This document shows, one piece after another, positions 9,241 to 19,970 of a stretch of DNA of 64,000 bases. Position numbers and translations under genes: made by a program. The notes beneath the pieces are model-generated. The model saw only the letters and a list, made by a program, of their open reading frames with translations, had not been told where the DNA came from and ran no database searches. Every line of letters starts with the position of its first letter. Positions within the stretch are counted from its first letter, which is position 1. Origin of the DNA: Eubacteriaceae bacterium (lineage in GTDB: Bacteria > Bacillota > Clostridia > Lachnospirales > Lachnospiraceae); the NCBI GenBank assembly GCA_910574895.1, contig CAJTDQ010000009.1, forward strand, positions 1 through 64,000, read 5' to 3'.

Positions 9241-9301
9241 AACGTTTCAAAGGATAAATAAAGACGTTTAAATTTTGTTAATGTTAACATCAAAGACGTT
9301 T
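9241..9301. promoter_or_regulatory. Repeated AAAGACGTTT boxes in long leader region
   Basis: AAAGACGTTT occurs at 9260-9269 and again at 9292-9301, 32 bp apart (about three helical turns). A related AACGTTTCAAA lies at 9241. GTTAATGTTAAC sits between the two boxes. The arrangement looks like an operator for the giant gene at 9532. Confidence 0.35.
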
Positions 9302-9402
9302 TTTAAACATAATAAATTTTTAATTGGAAAAAAATGTATAAATCTGGCAAATCCCTTGAAAATTAAGGGGATTAGGTGTAAAATATATTAAAATACTTTT
9401 TT

Positions 9403-9463
9403 AAATGGCTTAAAGTATGGACGGACAAGGATGACATGAGAAAATGTTGGAAGCCATTTTTTG
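9403..9463 (+). promoter_or_regulatory. Leader hairpin with U-run before giant CotH gene
   Basis: AAATGGCTT (9403-9411) can pair with AAGCCATTT (9451-9459), followed by Ts. About 39 nt between the arms include GGACGGACAAGGATGACATGAG. It could be an attenuator-like structure or the end of a short RNA. No known riboswitch class is recognised. Confidence 0.35.
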
Positions 9464-9531
9464 TGTCTAAACAAATAAGCGGGACTGAAGAAAGACAAAG
9501 GAGTATTAGAAAAAAGAAAGGAAGGAAGAAC

Positions 9532-12500
9532 ATGAAAGGAACTATGAGAAGAGCAGTGTCAATTGTTCTTGCATTGGCGATGGTCATTACTAGTTTAAGT
9601 TATACGCCAAAAACAGTTGAAGCTGCAGAAGATTATTCAGGATTGAGTTTTACTGAAGTTGTTGGTATGAATGGATCATATGCATGGAATCTGAAAGAGA
9701 ATAACATAGCAGGCTTTAGTGGAACGCCAGAGTTTTATGGTCAGAATTATATGAAGATAGTATATTCTGCCGATAATAAAACAGAAGATACCAAAATTAC
9801 GGTAGACGGTGTGCCAAAGACTCTCAGTGATGAGGAAGTTTTTGAACAGGCACTTGGCATGACGACCTTTTTGGTATCTGCCTTATCAGATAACAACTAT
9901 CACGAACTGGTAATTACAACTACCACAGGAAAGGCTGTTATTATTTTAAAGAAAGGAACTCCAAGCGGCAGTGGTGAATTGGATACTACATCTGGAACAT
10001 CAGAAACAACAACTGCCACTCAATCAGGTGGAGATTATTCAGATCTTAATTTTGAGACGATTGAAAACACAACGAATCCAAATAACGGAATTGAACATGC
10101 GGTGGCATGGATTCAGCCGGCAGAAGGAGTAAGATTTAGTCTTAAGAGATATGGAACTGTTGGAGCTGGAAACAGGGTGTTTTTAGAGTTCGATTATGCA
10201 CCGGTTTATAAAGATGTTAAAGTAAACGGAGTTGCACTTCCAACTGATAATGATCACAATGCTGGTGGTGCATGGCTGGGATTCTTTGACAGCGATTTAA
10301 CTGACAACGCATACAATGTTGTTACAGGTACAAATGGTAATGGTCAGGAATTCAGTTTTGTTATTCGAAAAGGAACTCCTAGTGAGCAGTCTACTACAGG
10401 CGGAACACTCACAGATTTAACAGCAGTTACCAATGCTTTCGTATATAATTTTACAGAAGCAGGTGAGGGCTACAAGGTATACTTTAAAGATGGTAATGTA
10501 TTACCGGAAGGCAGTACACGTAAATATATCGTAAGTATAGGAGAGCAGACAGTTGAGGTTGCTGAATCAGGAGCTTCAGTTAATGTAGATGGACTTGGAT
10601 TAACAGATGGAACAAAATATGATGTAAAAGTAAAAGCTGTTTATACAGATGGCGAGGGAACTGAAATTGTTTCACCTGATTCAGAAGTAACACAGTTTAC
10701 ATACAAGGCAAGTGCAGTAAATGCCTATGATGATGGAATTGCACAGATTTTTATTAACACATCAAGAACTACATCAGGTACTAAGATTACACAAGATGTA
10801 GATATTTATAAGGATGAGTCAAAGATTAAATTTGATGCGGCGATTACAGTAAAAGGTGCTGACGGAACAGTTGCAGCATGGGATTATGGTACAGCGAATG
10901 TACGTGGAAATTCTACAAAGTCAGCACAGAAGAAAGCATATAATATTAAGTTTAATGCTGCACATGATTTGTTTGGAATGGGTTCAGCGAAAAAGTGGAG
11001 CCTTCTTGCAAACTGTTTTGATAAAACATTAATGAGAAATCAGGTTGCTTTTGATTTTTATAATAAGTTAGAAGCACAGCATGCCAGCGGCAATGCATTT
11101 AGTAGTAAATGTAAGCCGGCAGATTTATATGTAGATGGAAACTATTTAGGTTCTTATTTATTAATTGAATCTGTAGAAGAAGGAGTTAATCGTGTAAATA
11201 TTAATGCAGGAAATGCAAATAATGATGACATTCTTCTTGAAATTGATAATTCTGGTAGAGATGAAAGTACAGACCCTCACTTAAAGGGAAGAACAAGCAA
11301 ATATGACATGTATTTTGCAGTAAACGAACCAGAAGATATTGCAACAGATCCACAGTATGATGGAAAGAGAGACAGAACCCTTGCATATTTGGAAGAGTTT
11401 GAGACTGCATTACAGGCAAAGAACTTTACACAGATATCTAATCTGATCGATTTGGAGTCATTTGTAGATTTCTATATTGTATCTGAATTATTTAAGACAA
11501 AAGATATTGGTTTTAGTTCTACAAGATATTACATTCAGTCACAGACAGATGCAGAAGGCAATGTTACAGCTAAGAAATTATATGCAGGACCACTTTGGGA
11601 TTTGGATTTATCCAGTGGTAATGCTCTTGATAATGAGAAATATGATGACCTTTATGCACAGACAGAAAATAAATGGTTTGGTGCTTTAATGGCAGTACCT
11701 GAGTTTGCAGAATTAGTAAAGACAAGATGGGAAGAATTATTACCAACTATCAAAGATCTTTATGCTGCAGAAGGTGCTGTTACCAGAACATATAATGAAC
11801 TGAAAAAGTCTGCAGATAATAACTACTCTAAGGCTTATAACGTATTCTCATTAGCAGAAAACGGATACAATAATGGATGGGTAATTAATGCTGTATATGG
11901 TGCATCACAGGTTTTAGGACAAAATGTTTATGGCTCAATGGTTACACATGACACATATGAAGAGTATGTTGATGATTTCAGAACATGGTTAAGCAATAGA
12001 ACTACATACCTTACACAGGCATTTGGTGCCAGAGATGTAGAGGAAGTATTAGAGAATTTAGAAGAACAGGCAAAGAGTCCTGTATATAATCTGGCTTATC
12101 AGAAAACAGTAACAATAACAGGCGGATTTAATGAAGGAGTTGTTGAATCTTTAACAGATGGTGATTTTAATACAAAAGTTAATGTTACAGATGGAACTGG
12201 TGGTAATGGAAGTCAGGGAGCGGCAAGCTTTATTGTTGATTTAGGAACATATTATCCGGCAAACTCTATTGACAAAATTATTATCAGATATCAGGATGAG
12301 AGAGATGTTGTCAGTGTTGCAGGACATAGTTACAGCATCCAGTATTCAGTACATGGAAACTTCTTCCGTGATGCTGTACCGGAAAAGAAGGTTGCATCTT
12401 TGAGTGCTGAAACACCACAGACAGTTGATGATGTTTCATATATGGAAGGTAACGTTAGATACATCCGTGTGAATTATCCGACAACAGCTGTTTATGGTAT

Positions 12501-15500
12501 GCAGATCCGAGAGATTGTTGTATTGGATTCAGACAAGAATGCTGTAGAAGTAGAACCAATTATGTTGGAAAGTCCAAAGTTTACTGCAACAGCAGACGGA
12601 TTTAATAAGATTCAGGTGACAATCGATAGTGTTGAAACACAGAGTGATTATGAATATTATGTTATAATTGATGGTAAAACGGTTGATAAAGTTTTCGCAG
12701 GAACACATGTGTTTGAAAATATCGATGGCGGAACACATAAAGTTGACGTTGTTTCTTATAGAAAGGGCTCAACATCAAATCAGAATGAAACACAGGAAAT
12801 TGAAGTAGATGTAAAATCTTTCATGGAATATACAGCCGGAACAAGAGATATAGCATTTGAAGCACAGAAAGAAATTAATGGTGCATTGAATTATGATTAT
12901 ACAGATTACGATGGTGTAACAGCCAGTGCATCAAGTAATGAGGGAGCAGTTAACAGTGCATTTGACAATAATGTGGGAACTGGCTGGCAGGCTGATCAGA
13001 ATGATAAAGATAATCAGTTTATTATAGTCAATTTAGGTGCTATACGTAGCATTAATCAGATTGAAGCAATCTGGGAAAATGCAAGTGCAAAAGATTATAC
13101 AATTGAAATATCTGAAGATGGAACAAATTATAAAGAGGTTGCTGCAATCAAGAATGCGGCAGCTGGAAATAACAGACATGATACAATTTCTTTTGCAGAA
13201 TCTATTACAGGACAGTATGTAAAGGTTCGTGCTACTGCACGTACAATGGAAGAGTGGGGAGTAAACCTCAAAGAAATTGCAGTTTATGGACCAAATACAG
13301 AAGATGAAGAGGTTACTACTTCTTCAACGATTAAACCGGTAGCTGATCCGGCAGATGCTGTATGGAAAGAGATACCAAATTCTAATGGGGAGTACTGGTA
13401 TTATATTCCGGCAGAATATACAAGTAACTATGGTGTGGTACAGATAGAAACAGACGGAAAAGGTAAGAATATCTATATTGCAGTGGATGGTGTTGCAGCT
13501 CCATATAGTGCAGTTAAGATTAATGGTATAGACATGCCGATTCCAGAAGGTGCTTTTGCAAGAATTTATTTAAGTGATTTACCTGAAAATGGTGCATACA
13601 ACTTATATATAAAAGGCCAGTTAGGCAGAGAGACAAATATGTGGGTTAAAAAAATGACAAAAATGAATTATAAACCTACAGGTCTTGCTGTAACACAAAG
13701 TGGAACAAATGCTGTTATTAACTGGAATGCACCGGCAGACGCAGGTAATGAGGGGTATGAAGGTGTTGGTTATTCCGTAAAAGTTGGTGACACAACGATT
13801 ACAGGACCACTGGTAGATACAACATATACTTTTGATATGGGAGAATTGCCATATGGAAGTTATGAAGTAACTGTAAATACAGTAGATAAGGATGGAAAGG
13901 TTCTTGATTCAGCAAATACAACATTGCAGTATAAAGATCCGGAGGCTGTCAGCAGTACACTTCAGATAAAATATCAGTGGGAAGGTCTTAGAAGAGAAGT
14001 TTTATCTTGGGATAAAGTAGAAAATGCCACAGGATATGCTGTTTATGCTGACGGAAAACTTTTTGAGACAACAACTGATTTAAGTATAAATGTCAGAGCA
14101 TTTGCTTATGCAAGTAACGAAAATGAGAATGCACAGTTGACAACTGTTGGACAGCATACAACAAAGGTTGTAGCATTATTTAATAATGCTGAGGCTCCGG
14201 CATTTGATGAAATTAATCCGAAACATGTAATTGGAGAGGATAGTTTTAATTTAGATGTAAACTATATATTCGGACGATTTACAGATACATGGAATAAGAA
14301 TAAAGAATTAAGTTTGTGGGCATTTACTATTTGTGAAAATGTATGTGAACCTGTAAACGGCACTGGTGGTATCGATAAAGGTGCAAGTGCAAAAGCAGCT
14401 TTCCACCCGGATGGTTCTGCAAGCCTTGTTATTAATGATGTAGGTAAACATAGAACATTCCAGAGTATGGATAACCCTGGAGATCAGGCATGGACAATTA
14501 AGGTAGGTTCTTATAATGCGCCTGCAAAAGTAGGACAGTTAACGCATTTGTCATACGATATTAGTGGACCTGCTTCATTAATCGGTAAGACAATCCGAAT
14601 TAAGTTATGCCCTGATGAATGTGATCAGGATGGAACTTATTTAGAGGCTGAATATCTGAATAATTATTATACATTTGAGGATGACGGAAACGGCGGGGCT
14701 GTTATTCATTTCTCAGAAAGTTTCGAATCCACGAATGATACTTATGACATGTTCTTTGGCTTGGGGTTATTACAGAATCCGGATGATGAGAACAAGGAAC
14801 CGATTGAACTTGATTTCTCAGAAGCTGATACTACAGATATTTATGGTGTTAAGAGTGTAACAGCTTCATCTGTATACCCTACACCGGATGAAGACGGAAA
14901 TGTAGACCATAATAAACATGGTATTATGGTAAGCTGGGAAACAGATGTACCATATCGTTTGCGTAAGCAGTATAAATATGAAGTTTATATTGATGGAGTA
15001 AAAGTATCAGAAGAGGATGCTGTAACAGGTACAACATGGTATGGTCCAAGCGACGGATACGCTCATGGTGATTATCATGTAGAGGTTCGAAGTATCTATA
15101 AAGGAACTGTAACAGGTACAGCACAAGATGATGTTACTGTTTTTGATAGAACAAAGCCGGATGTGGTAATTTCCAGCATGGTAGTTCAGAACAATGATAG
15201 TAAAGAATATTATACAGGTGACACGGTACCGGTTGATGTAACAATTAAAAATATCAGTACTATAGATATAGAAGTGGCAGAAAATCAGGAAATTTCAGTA
15301 CATCTTTATTTGAGAAAAGCTGATGGAACACTGACAGCCCAGAAAGCTTACTTTATTGTTGATCCAAATGAGGAAGGCAAGAAAGTATTAAAGGCTGGTC
15401 AGGAAGTTACAAAGACTATGAATTATATTGTTGATCCTGCTGATGCCGGAGATGCTTGGAGATATACATTTGTAGCAACAGCAGATGCCGACCAGGTTAT

Positions 15501-18500
15501 TGACGAAAGTGATGAAGAGAACAATACTTATGTAAGAACTTTCGTATTCTCTGAGAAACCCGATGCAGTTGAATTCCATAATGATGGTAAAGACATCAGC
15601 ATTACATGGCCGGGTTCTGATTATGCAGACCATTATGTGATTAATTACACTTCTAATGGAGAAGCAAAGAGTATAGAAACAAGAAATACAGATACAACTT
15701 ATGTTTTGACAGATATTTTAGATAATAATACAACTGTTGATGTATATACTGTTCGTGCAAATGGTGCTCAGGTTATTCGAGCTACAGGAACAGCACTTGC
15801 AGATTTGGAATTAGTTAATGTTAAGGCAACAGAAGCAGACGGAGTTATTTATGCTGACAAAGATAACGAAGTTGCTTTCACAGTTAAAAATGTTGGTTTT
15901 GCAAAGGCTTCAGGGAACTTCCCGGCGAAAGTGGAAGACGGTAATGGATGGGGATTCACACCGGATGGTGATGATTCCGTAGTAAATCCAAACGAAGAGG
16001 TTGTTATCAAATCAGTCAATGGTGTTGCAGCAGGAAAATATGCTGATAAAGTAGGACAGTTAATTACTGTTTGGGCAAATGCCGATGATGCTTCAGAAAA
16101 TGAAGGTAACGGATATATTGCCGAAGTTGATGATAAGGGCACAATAGACCGTACAAGAAACAACTTTAAAGAATTTACTTTTGCAATTCTTAATGGAGGT
16201 AAGTTAACATTAAATGCTCCTACAGCAGAAAATGATAAAGTTACAGCTACTTGGACAGATGAAAATGTAGGCGAAGGCAAATTAATTGCAGAAGGTTATC
16301 AGCTTGTGTATATTTCAAATGGCGAAACAAAGACAGTAGATGTGACAGGAAATGAATATACTTTTAATGAGCCGATTGACAATAATACAGAAGTAAAAAT
16401 CATGGCAAAATATGAGGGACTGGAAGATTACTATAGAATAGCAGGAGAGAAGGCTTTAGCAGACCTTGTTATTGAAAAAGTAACAATACCGGAAAAAACA
16501 TATTTAGAAATTGCATTTGATGCAGTAGTTCAGATTAAGAATCAGGGTACAGCACAGGTTCCAGCAGCTTCTGAAGAGTTTGAAGAAGGTTATGGCGGAT
16601 GGATTATTGTTGCTATTAACAATGACAATTTCATCAATGAAGGTGGAAATCCAAATAACCACTATATTTCAGCTCATACAGCAAAAGGATTGATGGCCGG
16701 TGTGAGCACAGAAATTACACTTTCAGGTATTACTGCTACCGCAGTTAATGCAGAGCCTGGATATGATGTTCAGTTTAAGGTAGATGCTCCTGGATTTGCA
16801 GAGGCAGAGGCAAATGGATTTATTACCGAAAGTAATGAAGATAATAATACACAAAATGTAAATATTAAAGTAGATGAAAAACCATATGTTCAGAATAAAG
16901 AAATGGATTGGACTCCACTTTATGATGAAACAGATAAGACGAAACCTTATGAATTCAAAGTTGCCAATGTAACACAGCCGGCACACATTGAATACAAGGT
17001 ACTTGATACTTCGTATACAGATGTAGATTATGCGGATATCTTTAAACAGTATAACGGATACAATACAGAATGGTTCTCAATGGGCATGGGTGCTTTAGAC
17101 GAAGAGCATCTGATGTTCAAAGAAACAGAAAAAGGATTTTTAACATTAACAGAGTTTGCACAGGTTAAGGCTGAACTTTGTGAAAATTATTCAGAGTACA
17201 AAGGCACAGAGAATGATGCAAATTATGTAATGTTATCAACAACAAAAGATATTGTAGATTTGGAAGGAAATGTGCTTGTAGCAGCAAACAGTGGTGGTGC
17301 AGCAGGATCCCGAATGATTTACAATGGACAGGGATTCAATTTCTATGCAAACAGTTATGCTACTGGTAAGTACTACATTTATAAGATTAAGAATCAGGAA
17401 AATGGACAGTTTGTAACAGTAGCGTTAAGAGTTGTAGGTGAAAATGGTCAGTGGACAAAGGTATTGCCGACAGATGATACAAATCCGGATGCTTTATCAT
17501 TCTGGTATCATGGAGAACATTGTGATTTGATGGAAGAAGGATTAAAAACATCTGAAGATGTGAAACCTTATTTAACAACAGGTGCAATGTATTATGACGG
17601 AAGTGACTTAGGTCTTGCAACAATTACATGTTATAACGGTGGTTATCTGACATTAGTACCGGATACAACAGAACCTCTTGGAGCACAAGGTGAGTGGAAG
17701 ATTCAAATTGTACGTGCAGGCGTTGATGCTGAGGGCAACTTTGTGAAACCAACAGAGGAAATTACAGATGAAAACTCAAAAGTAATTACAAGAGTTCCGG
17801 GACAGTTTAATATTCAGGGAGACAGACTCCTTCTGAAATTACCGGAATTAATGCAGGATTTACCAATTCATAGCGCAAATGGCGGACAGAAAGACGAAAA
17901 TTATTTCTTTATGAAGTTGTATTCCGATACAACAAAGAGACCAAATGAGTATATTGAGATTCCTATTATGATTAGGGCTGATATTCCTCAGATTGAGGCA
18001 CCACAGGGTGTTATTGCAAAGATACGTAAAAATACTGCAGATGAATCTGTTTTAACAGTGTCATGGGATCAGACAGCTAATCAGACAGGATATGATTATC
18101 ATTATGATGTTCAGGTATTTGATAAGGAAGATGGTACTCTCATTGGAGAAGTAAAAGATGCGACTCCAAAGCAGGCTCATGTATTTGATGTAAGTAAGTA
18201 TGCAATAGATGACACTTCTACAGTTTTTGTAAAAATTACTGCAAACTGGTGTGGTCAGTCTATAGCTTATACAGAAGTTGTTGAGAATACATATGAGAAA
18301 GGCTGGAGACCAATCGGTGGTGATGATGAAATTGATGTACATGCAGGAAGGACAGCAGATACAAAAGTTACTGTATTAGGCAAATTCTCTTTCTATGATG
18401 ATGTACAGAACAACCATACATATACTATTGTAGGATATAATGGAATGTACATGAGTCTGACAGGTAACCCATTATATATCGGTGGTGATCCTGAAGATGA

Positions 18501-19692
18501 AACAACACAGGCAGAAGTACACATTTCAAAGGGTGTTACCAGTGAAGCAGAACTGGATACAATGACAGATGATGATTATACTGATGAAACAAATGATGTT
18601 TACTTATATGCAGAAGGTATGATGCAGATTAATACACAGAATCAGTTCCAGGTAACTTATCAGACAACTTACTATAATGTTAAAGTTATCAAGGGCGAAA
18701 ATGTATCTGTTATTAAGATGAAGGTTGAAGTAAAACCAGGTGATGTGGAAGTCAAAGCATTCCAGATGAATACAGATACATCAGAAGGTGCAGTTTCCGA
18801 GTTTAATCCTTCATTCAGAGCTGTATCAAGAGCAAGTAAGGTTGTTGCAGTAGGAGATCCTATTGTAGTAGAAGACGAAAATGGTGTAACAATTAATAAC
18901 TATCCAATTGCTTCTGTTCAATCTTATGGTACTATGTATACAGTAAATGAAGGTGCAACGACAGATACGATGAAGTTTGGTGATACATATGTTTCAAATG
19001 CTGAGATTGCTGATGGTGTTTATTCATATGAAGCAACTAAGGAAAATGGAACATTAAACAACTGGCCACAGGCAGATGATGCAAATTCATTCTATTATGC
19101 ATTAACATTTAAGGGTAAATCATATTTACTTGATATGTTAGATAAGGATTATACAGTACGTGCTTATGCGGTAACTGAAGATGGTGATATTGTATATGGT
19201 AATAAAGTTGAAACTACAAGTATTTACAAGATTGCAAAAGTATTGTATAATGGCAACTTGATGAGCAGAAAGTCAGCACATGATTTCTTGTATGATAATG
19301 TATTAAACATTGTAGATATTAAGAATAATAGGGCAGGTATTGCAAATGCAATGTTCAAAGCATTGAATGTCACAAAGACTACAGATGAAGCGTATGCATT
19401 AATTAATAATATGTACAAAGATTTGTATCGATATATTACATTGACAGGTGTTTATAAGGTTGACAGATATTATAAACGTGGAGCATTTGTATGTAAGACA
19501 ATGACAATGGGCAAGGATACAGAGAAAGCATTGCTTGAACTTTTAAATACAGTTACAACAGATGGTAAAGAGTACACTACTGTTGCTGATTGGATTGAAA
19601 ATGAAACAGAGAACTATGATAAATGTAAAGGATTCTATAAGAGAGTTGAGTTTTTTAATAAAACTACTGTTATAGGTGGAGAGGATATCTAG
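9532..19692 (+). CDS. Giant secreted CotH-kinase-fold surface protein (3,386 aa)
   Basis: The ATG at 9532 is chosen because it has GGAAGGAAG upstream and opens a signal peptide (1-34, cleavage near VEAAEDYS). An upstream in-frame ATG would put 32 non-signal residues in front. Two related beta domains (about 36-145, 165-285) with Thr linkers and an FN3 segment come first. A CotH kinase-type domain (about 400-835) follows, with NVRGNSTKS, AKKWSLLANCFDKTLMRNQ and the probable metal-binding GPLWDLDLSSGN. After it lie two discoidin-like domains (852-1000, 1106-1253), FN3 segments, a CBM-like domain (about 1575-1755), three CARDB-like domains (about 1872-2008, 2089-2219, 2309-2446), more beta modules and a helical C-terminus. 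CotH family members phosphorylate coat proteins in Bacillus; many clostridial versions sit in surface or cellulosomal proteins. It lacks the Lys-rich module of its neighbours. Confidence 0.85.
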   Translation: MKGTMRRAVSIVLALAMVITSLSYTPKTVEAAEDYSGLSFTEVVGMNGSYAWNLKENNIAGFSGTPEFYGQNYMKIVYSADNKTEDTKITVDGVPKTLSDEEVFEQALGMTTFLVSALSDNNYHELVITTTTGKAVIILKKGTPSGSGELDTTSGTSETTTATQSGGDYSDLNFETIENTTNPNNGIEHAVAWIQPAEGVRFSLKRYGTVGAGNRVFLEFDYAPVYKDVKVNGVALPTDNDHNAGGAWLGFFDSDLTDNAYNVVTGTNGNGQEFSFVIRKGTPSEQSTTGGTLTDLTAVTNAFVYNFTEAGEGYKVYFKDGNVLPEGSTRKYIVSIGEQTVEVAESGASVNVDGLGLTDGTKYDVKVKAVYTDGEGTEIVSPDSEVTQFTYKASAVNAYDDGIAQIFINTSRTTSGTKITQDVDIYKDESKIKFDAAITVKGADGTVAAWDYGTANVRGNSTKSAQKKAYNIKFNAAHDLFGMGSAKKWSLLANCFDKTLMRNQVAFDFYNKLEAQHASGNAFSSKCKPADLYVDGNYLGSYLLIESVEEGVNRVNINAGNANNDDILLEIDNSGRDESTDPHLKGRTSKYDMYFAVNEPEDIATDPQYDGKRDRTLAYLEEFETALQAKNFTQISNLIDLESFVDFYIVSELFKTKDIGFSSTRYYIQSQTDAEGNVTAKKLYAGPLWDLDLSSGNALDNEKYDDLYAQTENKWFGALMAVPEFAELVKTRWEELLPTIKDLYAAEGAVTRTYNELKKSADNNYSKAYNVFSLAENGYNNGWVINAVYGASQVLGQNVYGSMVTHDTYEEYVDDFRTWLSNRTTYLTQAFGARDVEEVLENLEEQAKSPVYNLAYQKTVTITGGFNEGVVESLTDGDFNTKVNVTDGTGGNGSQGAASFIVDLGTYYPANSIDKIIIRYQDERDVVSVAGHSYSIQYSVHGNFFRDAVPEKKVASLSAETPQTVDDVSYMEGNVRYIRVNYPTTAVYGMQIREIVVLDSDKNAVEVEPIMLESPKFTATADGFNKIQVTIDSVETQSDYEYYVIIDGKTVDKVFAGTHVFENIDGGTHKVDVVSYRKGSTSNQNETQEIEVDVKSFMEYTAGTRDIAFEAQKEINGALNYDYTDYDGVTASASSNEGAVNSAFDNNVGTGWQADQNDKDNQFIIVNLGAIRSINQIEAIWENASAKDYTIEISEDGTNYKEVAAIKNAAAGNNRHDTISFAESITGQYVKVRATARTMEEWGVNLKEIAVYGPNTEDEEVTTSSTIKPVADPADAVWKEIPNSNGEYWYYIPAEYTSNYGVVQIETDGKGKNIYIAVDGVAAPYSAVKINGIDMPIPEGAFARIYLSDLPENGAYNLYIKGQLGRETNMWVKKMTKMNYKPTGLAVTQSGTNAVINWNAPADAGNEGYEGVGYSVKVGDTTITGPLVDTTYTFDMGELPYGSYEVTVNTVDKDGKVLDSANTTLQYKDPEAVSSTLQIKYQWEGLRREVLSWDKVENATGYAVYADGKLFETTTDLSINVRAFAYASNENENAQLTTVGQHTTKVVALFNNAEAPAFDEINPKHVIGEDSFNLDVNYIFGRFTDTWNKNKELSLWAFTICENVCEPVNGTGGIDKGASAKAAFHPDGSASLVINDVGKHRTFQSMDNPGDQAWTIKVGSYNAPAKVGQLTHLSYDISGPASLIGKTIRIKLCPDECDQDGTYLEAEYLNNYYTFEDDGNGGAVIHFSESFESTNDTYDMFFGLGLLQNPDDENKEPIELDFSEADTTDIYGVKSVTASSVYPTPDEDGNVDHNKHGIMVSWETDVPYRLRKQYKYEVYIDGVKVSEEDAVTGTTWYGPSDGYAHGDYHVEVRSIYKGTVTGTAQDDVTVFDRTKPDVVISSMVVQNNDSKEYYTGDTVPVDVTIKNISTIDIEVAENQEISVHLYLRKADGTLTAQKAYFIVDPNEEGKKVLKAGQEVTKTMNYIVDPADAGDAWRYTFVATADADQVIDESDEENNTYVRTFVFSEKPDAVEFHNDGKDISITWPGSDYADHYVINYTSNGEAKSIETRNTDTTYVLTDILDNNTTVDVYTVRANGAQVIRATGTALADLELVNVKATEADGVIYADKDNEVAFTVKNVGFAKASGNFPAKVEDGNGWGFTPDGDDSVVNPNEEVVIKSVNGVAAGKYADKVGQLITVWANADDASENEGNGYIAEVDDKGTIDRTRNNFKEFTFAILNGGKLTLNAPTAENDKVTATWTDENVGEGKLIAEGYQLVYISNGETKTVDVTGNEYTFNEPIDNNTEVKIMAKYEGLEDYYRIAGEKALADLVIEKVTIPEKTYLEIAFDAVVQIKNQGTAQVPAASEEFEEGYGGWIIVAINNDNFINEGGNPNNHYISAHTAKGLMAGVSTEITLSGITATAVNAEPGYDVQFKVDAPGFAEAEANGFITESNEDNNTQNVNIKVDEKPYVQNKEMDWTPLYDETDKTKPYEFKVANVTQPAHIEYKVLDTSYTDVDYADIFKQYNGYNTEWFSMGMGALDEEHLMFKETEKGFLTLTEFAQVKAELCENYSEYKGTENDANYVMLSTTKDIVDLEGNVLVAANSGGAAGSRMIYNGQGFNFYANSYATGKYYIYKIKNQENGQFVTVALRVVGENGQWTKVLPTDDTNPDALSFWYHGEHCDLMEEGLKTSEDVKPYLTTGAMYYDGSDLGLATITCYNGGYLTLVPDTTEPLGAQGEWKIQIVRAGVDAEGNFVKPTEEITDENSKVITRVPGQFNIQGDRLLLKLPELMQDLPIHSANGGQKDENYFFMKLYSDTTKRPNEYIEIPIMIRADIPQIEAPQGVIAKIRKNTADESVLTVSWDQTANQTGYDYHYDVQVFDKEDGTLIGEVKDATPKQAHVFDVSKYAIDDTSTVFVKITANWCGQSIAYTEVVENTYEKGWRPIGGDDEIDVHAGRTADTKVTVLGKFSFYDDVQNNHTYTIVGYNGMYMSLTGNPLYIGGDPEDETTQAEVHISKGVTSEAELDTMTDDDYTDETNDVYLYAEGMMQINTQNQFQVTYQTTYYNVKVIKGENVSVIKMKVEVKPGDVEVKAFQMNTDTSEGAVSEFNPSFRAVSRASKVVAVGDPIVVEDENGVTINNYPIASVQSYGTMYTVNEGATTDTMKFGDTYVSNAEIADGVYSYEATKENGTLNNWPQADDANSFYYALTFKGKSYLLDMLDKDYTVRAYAVTEDGDIVYGNKVETTSIYKIAKVLYNGNLMSRKSAHDFLYDNVLNIVDIKNNRAGIANAMFKALNVTKTTDEAYALINNMYKDLYRYITLTGVYKVDRYYKRGAFVCKTMTMGKDTEKALLELLNTVTTDGKEYTTVADWIENETENYDKCKGFYKRVEFFNKTTVIGGEDI

Positions 19693-19737
19693 GAATCTGG
19701 GTAAAATGCAGCAAGTATATCTTAGGAGGAATGTAAA

Positions 19738-19920
19738 ATGAGAAAGATAGGGAAATACGAGTCTCCCGAAATTGAAATTACTAAATTTGAAATGGCGAGA
19801 GGTATTATGGCTGGTGTAGGTGAAGGTGGAACCGGCGGTGACGGTGATATCGTCGAAACAAGTGGAGATATGGAATCAGATCCAGATGCTGGTGGAGATG
19901 CACCAATCTGGCCAGAATAA
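19738..19920 (+). CDS. 60-aa acidic peptide with YxxPxI start
   Basis: The peptide begins MRKIGKYESPEIEITKFEMA, clearly related to the N-terminus of the 49-aa peptide at 9018. Its C-terminal half is Gly/Asp/Glu-rich, contains GDGDIVETSGD and ends DAPIWPE. TAGGAGGAATG gives a good ribosome-binding site. It lies 45 bases after the giant CotH gene and 50 bases before the next secreted protein, so co-transcription is likely. No signal peptide. Function unknown; a modified-peptide precursor or a secreted signalling peptide are alternatives without supporting neighbours. Confidence 0.7.
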   Translation: MRKIGKYESPEIEITKFEMARGIMAGVGEGGTGGDGDIVETSGDMESDPDAGGDAPIWPE

Positions 19921-19970
19921 AAAAAGTAATATTCAGGGATTTTGAAAGGTTTACAGAAAGGGGCGGTTCA

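Noticed and set aside
9403-9463. Known riboswitch (c-di-GMP, SAM, THF)
   Set aside because: Checked by eye for the conserved cores of these classes; none is present, so only a leader hairpin is claimed.
15849-16280. 143-codon minus-strand frame inside the giant gene
   Set aside because: Opposite strand of a clearly coding domain, no ribosome-binding site and no recognisable family.
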